Shown piece by piece: positions 6,704-11,731 of a DNA stretch of 11,731 nucleotides. A program made the position numbers and the translations under genes. The notes beneath the pieces were generated by a model, which worked only from the letters and a program-made list of their open reading frames with translations, made no database searches and was not told the origin of the DNA. Numbering within the stretch: the first letter of the stretch is position 1; each line of letters starts with the position of its first letter. Origin of the DNA: Anaerolineaceae bacterium (lineage in GTDB: Bacteria; Chloroflexota; Anaerolineae; Anaerolineales; Anaerolineaceae); the NCBI GenBank assembly GCA_003448875.1, contig DLXG01000069.1, forward strand, positions 1-11,731. Direction: 5' to 3'.

Positions 6704-8044
6704 ATGAGAAAGCGAAATTTGTTTTTCGTGCTGACCGCACTGACCATTCTGGGGGTGTTGCTGGCAGCCTGCGCTCCCGCTCAGACCCCCGCCGCGCCAA
6801 CCCAGCCGCCGCAGACGGGCGGGCAGGCCACTCAGGCGCAGCCACAGCCAACCCAGCCGCCAGCCAAGCCGGCTGAAAAAGTCACCATCCGCCTGACCAC
6901 GTGGGCCGGCGCCGGGGAAGCCGCCGAATTGCAGCAGATTCTCGACCGCATCAACGCCGAGAACACCGAGTTTCAAATCGTGCATGAGCCGGCCCCGGAT
7001 GACTACTACACCAAAGTGCAGACCACTCTGGCCGGTGGCACCGCAGCCGATTTGATCTGGCTCTCGCAGGAGTGGATCGCCAACCTGGCCTCGAAAGGCG
7101 CTCTGCTGGACATCACCGACTACCTCAAAAACGACTCCAGCCCGGCCGCACAACTGGATGATTACTTCCCGGATGTGCTGAAGACGGCTGCCTATCAGGG
7201 CCGCTACTACGGTCTGCCGTGGATTGCCCAGCCGGTCGTGCTGTATTACAACAAAGCCCTCTTCGACGCTGCTGGTCTGGCCTACCCGGATGAAACCTGG
7301 ACGTGGGATACCTTCAAAGAAGCCGCCAAAACCCTCACCAAGGATGTGAACGGCGACGGCCGTAACGACCAGTGGGGCTTCACCCTGAACGGCTGGCCGC
7401 CTCCGCAAATGTTCATCTGGCAGGCGGGCGGCGAGGTGATCTCGGATGATCTAAAATCCTGCCCGGTCGATTCGCCCGAAGCGATCAAAGCGCTGGATTT
7501 CTATCAGGAGATGATCTACAGCGATGTATACGCCCCGCCGCAGGCCACCATTCAGGAACAGGGTTTTGGCGAGATGTTCAAAGCCGGCAAGATTGCCATG
7601 TTCATGGGCGGCGCAGCCGATGATCTTGACCGCGTGGAGGGGCTGAATGTCGGTGTCTCGCCGGTACCGGCCGGGCCGGCCGGGCGGGCAACCTTTGCCT
7701 GGACCGCTTCGACCGTCATCGCTGCCCAGACCAAGAACCCCGAACTGGCCTACAAAGCCCTGGTGCAGCTGACCGAAGGCATCCACGGCTGGAAGATCGT
7801 CCCGCCGCGCAAATCGCTGGCCACCGCCGAAGCCATCAGCCGCATCGAACCGCGCAAAGCCGCCAGCGCCGAGCAGATCGCCAAGGCCGTGCCGGATATG
7901 CGCTCCTTCAACATCATCCCGCGCCATCAGGAATGGGACTCGATCTTCTGGGGTGAGTTCATGGATCCGCTCTTCCAGAAGAAAGCCACCCCCGCTGAAC
8001 TGGCTCCTGAAATCCGCAAGAAACTCGAATCGGTTCTGCCCTGA
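6704..8044 (+). CDS. Sugar ABC transporter substrate-binding lipoprotein (family 1)
   Basis: A 446-residue extracellular solute-binding protein of the carbohydrate (CUT1, MalE-like) class. It has a positively charged start (MRKR), a hydrophobic segment and a lipobox LAAC with the lipidated cysteine at residue 23, then a linker rich in Pro, Gln, Thr and Ala (about 24-60) that would hold the binding domain away from the membrane. The mature domain begins at [10 protein letters not shown]; it contains [22 protein letters not shown] and GKIAMFMGG, both typical of family-1 binding proteins. The ligand, probably an oligosaccharide, cannot be specified. The start at 6704 follows a strong GGAGGAAGGAA site. 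It lies directly before two matching permease genes and shares their operon. Its gene is followed by a stable stem-loop that could raise its share of expression. Confidence 0.93.
   Translation: MRKRNLFFVLTALTILGVLLAACAPAQTPAAPTQPPQTGGQATQAQPQPTQPPAKPAEKVTIRLTTWAGAGEAAELQQILDRINAENTEFQIVHEPAPDDYYTKVQTTLAGGTAADLIWLSQEWIANLASKGALLDITDYLKNDSSPAAQLDDYFPDVLKTAAYQGRYYGLPWIAQPVVLYYNKALFDAAGLAYPDETWTWDTFKEAAKTLTKDVNGDGRNDQWGFTLNGWPPPQMFIWQAGGEVISDDLKSCPVDSPEAIKALDFYQEMIYSDVYAPPQATIQEQGFGEMFKAGKIAMFMGGAADDLDRVEGLNVGVSPVPAGPAGRATFAWTASTVIAAQTKNPELAYKALVQLTEGIHGWKIVPPRKSLATAEAISRIEPRKAASAEQIAKAVPDMRSFNIIPRHQEWDSIFWGEFMDPLFQKKATPAELAPEIRKKLESVLP
6796..6861 (+). repeat. In-frame 15-bp direct repeat in the lipoprotein linker
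   Basis: GCCAACCCAGCCGCC occurs at 6796-6810 and 6847-6861, exactly 51 bases (17 codons) apart, encoding PTQPP twice. Such in-frame repeats let linker length change by slippage or recombination without harming the binding domain. Confidence 0.6.
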
Positions 8045-8068
8045 TCGCCGTCAAAAGACCGTTAACCA

Positions 8069-8105
8069 ACCTCCTATCGGCGCCGCCGCGGCGCTGATAG
8101 GAGGT
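8069..8105 (+). other. Stable stem-loop between binding-protein and permease genes
   Basis: CCTCCTATC (8070-8078) pairs with GATAGGAGG (8096-8104). A G-U pair (8079/8095), then GCGCC (8080-8084) with GGCGC (8090-8094) continue the stem, and 8069/8105 adds an outer A-U, giving about 16 pairs around a 5-nt loop. No T run follows, so it is not a classical terminator. Hairpins at this position in binding-protein operons (the malE-malF type) protect upstream mRNA from 3' decay and give more binding protein than permease. Unusually, its right arm contains AGGAGGT and its left arm CCTCCT. Confidence 0.75.
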
Positions 8106-8132
8106 CCAAAAGAAAGATAGTGGGAAAATCAC

Positions 8133-9134
8133 ATGGTCATCTCGGCTTGGGAAACGTATCTTCCGACTTTTATCCGCTGGTGCGCGGTGGGGGGAGGGGT
8201 GATCCTCTCCATGATCGGGCTGTATTACCTGCTGCGCTTCTTCAAGGTCAAGCCCGAAGTTGCCAACGGGTATGCCCTGATTCTGCCGTGGATACTGGGC
8301 TTTTTGATCTGGAATCTCTACCCCTTTGCCCGCTCGTTTTACCTCAGTTTTACGCAGTACAACATGTTTCAGCCGCCGCAGTGGATCGGGTTGGAAAACT
8401 ACGTGCGCATGTTCACCAAAGATCCGTATTTCTGGCCGTCCTTCCGCCTGACCCTGTTTTACGCCGCGCTGAACGTACCGCTGGGGTTGATCGGCTCGAT
8501 TCTGGTGGCGCTGCTGCTCAACCGGCCGATCAAGGGCATCGGCATCTGGCGCACCATTTATTACCTGCCGGCGGTGCTGCCGGCGGCTGCGGTGGCTCTG
8601 CTCTGGCGCTGGATGTTTTCCCCCACCTCCGGCCTGATCAACTTCACCTTGCAGCCGGTCTATAAACTGCTCAACATGCGGCCGCTGGAGTGGTTCACCG
8701 ACCCCAACCTGCTCATGCCGGCCTTTGTGATCATGGGCATGTGGGGGGTGTTCGGTGCCAATACGGTCATCCTGCTGGCCGGGTTGAAAAATATCCCCAA
8801 AGAATTGTACGAAGCCGCCGACATAGACGGGGCAACCGGCTGGAGCAAGTTCATCCATGTCACCCTGCCGATGCTCTCACCGACCATTTTCTACAATCTG
8901 GTTACCGGCATCATCGGCTCGTTGCAGATTTTCACGCAGGCCTTCTTCATCCCCATTCCGCGCGCTTCAGGCACGTTTTTGAACGTCAAGATTTATCAGG
9001 AAGCGTTTAGTTTCGGCAACTTCGGCTACGCCTCGGCGCTGGCGTGGTTCCTGCTGGTGGTGATTTTGCTGCTGACGCTGCTGGTCTTTCGTTCGTCAGC
9101 GTTGTGGGTCTATTACGAAGGCGAAAAACGCTAG
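8133..9134 (+). CDS. Sugar ABC transporter permease, MalF-type
   Basis: A 333-residue inner-membrane permease. The binding-protein-dependent transport signature [11 protein letters not shown]...LP spans residues 227-246 and contacts the ATPase. Several hydrophobic segments are evident, including [18 protein letters not shown], the characteristic first core helix ending before SFTQYN. An additional helix (about residues 17-36, [20 protein letters not shown]) precedes the core, so the protein is longer than many homologues. ATG 8133 is the earliest possible start, because an in-frame TAG lies at 8118-8120. Its nearest ribosome-binding match, GGGA (8122-8125), is weak; the strong AGGAGGT lies 27 nt away inside the hairpin. 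Together with the next gene it should form the transmembrane channel. No ATPase gene is present in the window. Confidence 0.92.
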   Translation: MVISAWETYLPTFIRWCAVGGGVILSMIGLYYLLRFFKVKPEVANGYALILPWILGFLIWNLYPFARSFYLSFTQYNMFQPPQWIGLENYVRMFTKDPYFWPSFRLTLFYAALNVPLGLIGSILVALLLNRPIKGIGIWRTIYYLPAVLPAAAVALLWRWMFSPTSGLINFTLQPVYKLLNMRPLEWFTDPNLLMPAFVIMGMWGVFGANTVILLAGLKNIPKELYEAADIDGATGWSKFIHVTLPMLSPTIFYNLVTGIIGSLQIFTQAFFIPIPRASGTFLNVKIYQEAFSFGNFGYASALAWFLLVVILLLTLLVFRSSALWVYYEGEKR

Positions 9135-9149
9135 GGAGGTGAATCAGCC

Positions 9150-10067
9150 ATGACCTCAATTTCCTTGCCTGCCACGGCAACCACCCAGAAAACTCAGTTT
9201 GGGATGCGGGGGCGCCGCACCCTGGCCGACCTGATCACCTACATCCTGCTGGCGCTGTTCTCGCTGTTCGTGCTGATCCCGTTCTTTTACATGTTCTCCA
9301 CCTCGCTGAAGCCCGAAAGCCAGCTGTTCGAATGGCCGATCCGCTGGATTCCCGACCCGATTATGTGGGAAAACTACGTGCGCGCCTTTCAGGAACTGAG
9401 CCGCATTGCGCCCGGGCTGGATTTCTGGCGGATTCTGGGCAACACGCTCTTCATCACCATCCTCGCCATGGTGGCCGAGCTGGTTGCGGTAACGATTGTC
9501 GCCTACGGCTTTGCGCGCTTCCGCTTCCCCGGACGGGATGTGTTTTTCATCCTGATGCTCTCCACCATGATGCTGCCGGGCATCATCACCCTCATCCCCA
9601 TCTTCGTCATCTGGCGCAATTTGGGCCTGATTGATACCTACGACCCGCTGGTGACCGGCATCTGGTTGGGCGGCGGGGCGTGGGCGGTCTTTTTGCTGCG
9701 CCAGTTCCTGCTGTCCATCCCCAAAGAAATCGAAGAAGCCGCCATCATTGACGGGGCCAACACTTTTCAGATTTACTACAAGATCATGCTGCCGCTGATC
9801 AAGCCGGCTTTGCTGGCGCTGGGCGTGCTGATCTTTCAGGGCAACTGGAATAACTTTATGGGGCCGTTGATCTACCTGAACACGCCGGTCAAGTTCCCGA
9901 TGGTGGTTGCGCTCAAGTTCTTCCAGGAATCGCTCTCCAAAGAGGCTCCAAAGTGGCACTACATGATGGCCATGTCCACCGTAATGGCCGCCCCGATACT
10001 GGCGCTGTTCTTTGCGGCCCAGCGTTATTTCATCGAAGGTTTGACGGTTGGGGCGGTGAAGGGTTAA
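9150..10067 (+). CDS. Sugar ABC transporter permease, MalG-type
   Basis: A 305-residue permease with the usual MalG-type layout: a short cytoplasmic start, a first membrane helix ([24 protein letters not shown]), a long loop with [11 protein letters not shown], and the EAA signature [21 protein letters not shown] at 195-215. The C-terminus ([14 protein letters not shown]) is the typical family ending, so the gene is complete. The start is well supported by GGAGGTGA at 9134-9141, 8 nt upstream and overlapping the end of the preceding gene. It should pair with the MalF-type subunit to pass sugar delivered by the lipoprotein. The next gene begins 4 nt after its stop, which indicates co-transcription and probably coupled translation. 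Confidence 0.94.
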   Translation: MTSISLPATATTQKTQFGMRGRRTLADLITYILLALFSLFVLIPFFYMFSTSLKPESQLFEWPIRWIPDPIMWENYVRAFQELSRIAPGLDFWRILGNTLFITILAMVAELVAVTIVAYGFARFRFPGRDVFFILMLSTMMLPGIITLIPIFVIWRNLGLIDTYDPLVTGIWLGGGAWAVFLLRQFLLSIPKEIEEAAIIDGANTFQIYYKIMLPLIKPALLALGVLIFQGNWNNFMGPLIYLNTPVKFPMVVALKFFQESLSKEAPKWHYMMAMSTVMAAPILALFFAAQRYFIEGLTVGAVKG

Positions 10068-10071
10068 GACC

Positions 10072-11731
10072 ATGCGAATCAAACTGGGGCTGCTGCTTGT
10101 GGTGGTTGCTCTTGTGGCGGGGGCCTGCACGGCTCAACCGCTGCCCGGGCCTGACCGGCCGGAGGGTCAAACGCTCACCCCCAGCCCGGCTGTGCCGGTT
10201 ACCCCCACCTCGCTGGCAACCCCCGTTCGCACCCCGCCGCCGGTGGAGAATCCCATGCACGACGGCCTGATCAATTTAACTCACCTGCAACGCCTGACCG
10301 AACTCGTCGAGTGGAACGGCGAAGAGATCGGGCTGGTGCATATTTATTCCGAAGCGCCGGATTACGGCTGGGTGGATGCTTCCGGTGAGGGGATTGCCTG
10401 TGTGGATGATGTGGCGCGTGCCGCGCTGGTCTATCTGATGTACTACCAGCGCACCGGCGACCCGCAGGCGCTGCGGCTGGCGCGGGCGACCCTCAACTTT
10501 GTCCTGTACATGCAGGCCGAGGACGGCGAATACTACAATTTTGTATATGACCGCAGCGGCACGATCAACCGCGAGGGGCGCACCAGTTACAAATCGTGGA
10601 GCTGGTGGGCGGCGCGGGCGCAGTGGGCTTTGGCAGCCGCCATTCCTGTATTTCGTGTAGCAGATCAGGCCTATGCCGAACGGTTGGAAGCGGCCTACCT
10701 GCGCGGGGAGGAAGCCTTGCAGCGCGCCATCGGCCCGGTGGGGGCTTACAACGACCTGCACGGCACGCCGGTGCCGGCCTGGCTGGTGGGCAACGGCTCT
10801 GACCTGAGCGCGCTGGCGATGTTGAGCCTGGCAGCGTATTATGAAGCCAATCCTAACCCGCGTACCCGTCACCTGTTGACCAATCTGGCCAACGGCGTGG
10901 CGGCATACCGGCTGGGAGATGTGCGTACCTACCCCTTTGGGGCGTTTCCCTCCACCACCACCTCAACCGCCCTGTGGCATGCCTGGGGCAGCCATCAGGT
11001 TCATGCTTTGGCATTGGCCGGGCGGCTGTTGGAGCGCGAGGACTGGCTGAAAGCCGCCGCCGACTCGGCCGACCAGTTCTACGCCCGTCTGCTGGCGACC
11101 GATTTTCTCAACGAGATGCTGCCCCTGCCGGTGCGCGGCGGGCAGATCGCCTACGGGGTAGAGGTGATGACGGCCGGTTTCTGGGAACTGTTCCGCGCCA
11201 GCGGTAAAGAACGCTACGCCCGCTACGCGGGGCTGAGCAACGCCTGGTTTTTTGGCAATAACATGGCCGGGCTGGCCATGTACGACCCCGAAAACGGGCG
11301 CACCTTCGACGGCATCAACGGCCCGACGCCTTTCCGCGTCAACCGCAACGCCGGGGCTGAGTCGACCATTGAGGCTCTGCTGGCGCTGCTGATGGTGGAA
11401 GATCACCCGCTGGTGACCGCCTATTACACCGCCGCACCGGCGCAGTCCTCGATCGGCTGGATTGTGGAGGCCGAGAACGCCCAACCGCTCACCGGCTCGC
11501 CGCAGTACGGCCAGCGCGGCTGGACGGGAGAAGCGCGCTTTTCCAATGACCGCTATTATGCTCTGCGGGCGGGCGATTCGATTCAGACAACCCTTGAAAT
11601 CCCCGCCGAACAGCCCTATGTGCTGTATGTTTCGCACCTGCGGCGGGCCGCGCCAAAGGTGGAGCGGGTCACGCAGGCGGCCCGAGCTGCGCCCGCCGTT
11701 GAGATTTACGGGCGGCTGGATGAGGGGGAGG
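10072..11731 (+). CDS. Lipoprotein with alpha/alpha-barrel glycosidase-like domain (C-terminus beyond window)
   Basis: An uninterrupted 553-codon reading frame starting 4 nt after the MalG-type gene and running off the window end. A lipoprotein signal is visible: MRIK, a hydrophobic core, and AGAC with Cys19, then a Pro/Thr-rich linker to about residue 60. Helical pairs with ACVDDVARAALVYLMYY (109-125; D112, D113), SWSWWAARAQWALA and AGAESTIEALLAL (427-439; E430) resemble (alpha/alpha)6-barrel glycoside hydrolases or related enzymes. From about 464 (IVEAENAQ) a beta-type segment resembles carbohydrate-binding modules. Catalytic residues cannot be assigned. A surface-anchored enzyme or glycan-binding protein acting on the transported carbohydrate fits the context. 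There is only a weak ribosome-binding site (AAGGG), consistent with coupling to the upstream gene. Confidence 0.75.
   Translation, partial: MRIKLGLLLVVVALVAGACTAQPLPGPDRPEGQTLTPSPAVPVTPTSLATPVRTPPPVENPMHDGLINLTHLQRLTELVEWNGEEIGLVHIYSEAPDYGWVDASGEGIACVDDVARAALVYLMYYQRTGDPQALRLARATLNFVLYMQAEDGEYYNFVYDRSGTINREGRTSYKSWSWWAARAQWALAAAIPVFRVADQAYAERLEAAYLRGEEALQRAIGPVGAYNDLHGTPVPAWLVGNGSDLSALAMLSLAAYYEANPNPRTRHLLTNLANGVAAYRLGDVRTYPFGAFPSTTTSTALWHAWGSHQVHALALAGRLLEREDWLKAAADSADQFYARLLATDFLNEMLPLPVRGGQIAYGVEVMTAGFWELFRASGKERYARYAGLSNAWFFGNNMAGLAMYDPENGRTFDGINGPTPFRVNRNAGAESTIEALLALLMVEDHPLVTAYYTAAPAQSSIGWIVEAENAQPLTGSPQYGQRGWTGEARFSNDRYYALRAGDSIQTTLEIPAEQPYVLYVSHLRRAAPKVERVTQAARAAPAVEIYGRLDEGE

Noticed and set aside
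8120..8665. GTG start at 8120, 14 nt after the AGGAGGT, as a real gene start
   Set aside because: Its frame overlaps the permease out of register and yields no family pattern; the permease frame from 8133 has clear membrane helices and the EAA motif.
7959..8858. Minus-strand 299-codon frame opposite the binding-protein end and MalF-type gene
   Set aside because: It is antisense to two well-supported genes, crosses the intergenic hairpin, and its product has no domain pattern.
9156..10130. Minus-strand 324-codon frame opposite the MalG-type gene
   Set aside because: It is antisense to a clear permease with an intact EAA motif. Its product is rich in Gln, His, Arg and Asp, as expected from antisense of a GC-rich membrane-protein gene.
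10963..11637. Minus-strand 224-codon frame opposite the lipoprotein gene
   Set aside because: The plus-strand frame continues from a lipoprotein signal through domain-like sequence for 553 codons; the antisense frame has no such evidence.
1..11731. CRISPR arrays, tRNA or rRNA genes, insertion sequences
   Set aside because: No regularly spaced DNA repeats, no rRNA- or tRNA-like sequence and no transposase pattern were seen by eye. A covariance-model or IS search was not possible here.

Overview
Taxonomic guess: the GC-rich genes (lacI-type regulator, sugar ABC transporter, lipoprotein hydrolase-like gene) look like those of a free-living, polysaccharide-using bacterium. The lipoprotein signals followed by Pro/Thr/Gln-rich linkers, and a first permease with an extra N-terminal helix, would fit Chloroflexota (Anaerolineae-like). 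That assignment is from memory of such proteins and no marker gene is present to test it.

Region 1 (1-5485) holds two divergently arranged, probably defence-type or nucleic-acid-processing helicase genes. On the minus strand (1-274) is the N-terminal start of a protein resembling the leader domain of SNF2/RapA-like helicases; its body lies outside the window. On the plus strand (594-5375) is a 1593-residue protein. It has a RelE/YoeB-like N-terminal region, a complete set of UvrD-type SF1 helicase motifs, a TPR-like stretch, a tandem array of roughly 70-residue helical repeats and a beta-rich C-terminus. This gene is clearly AT-richer than everything downstream. The 319-base gap between the two genes contains divergent promoter candidates and an inverted repeat over one of them. 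Two consecutive intrinsic terminators close the helicase unit.

Region 2 (5486-11731) is a carbohydrate-uptake operon reading rightward: LacI-family regulator, family-1 sugar-binding lipoprotein, two MalF/MalG-type permeases, and a second lipoprotein with an alpha/alpha-barrel glycosidase-like domain and a possible C-terminal carbohydrate-binding module, cut by the window end. The regulator's promoter carries a cluster of TTTACGTAAA-type palindromes with a central CG, including an 18-bp perfect palindrome, suggesting tight autoregulation of the operon. A 16-bp stem-loop between the binding-protein gene and the first permease gene probably favours high expression of the binding protein. No ABC ATPase is encoded here; such transporters often use a shared ATPase encoded elsewhere.

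The most notable candidate for something undescribed is the RelE-like/UvrD/solenoid fusion beside a SNF2-like helicase. Its function cannot be read from the sequence.
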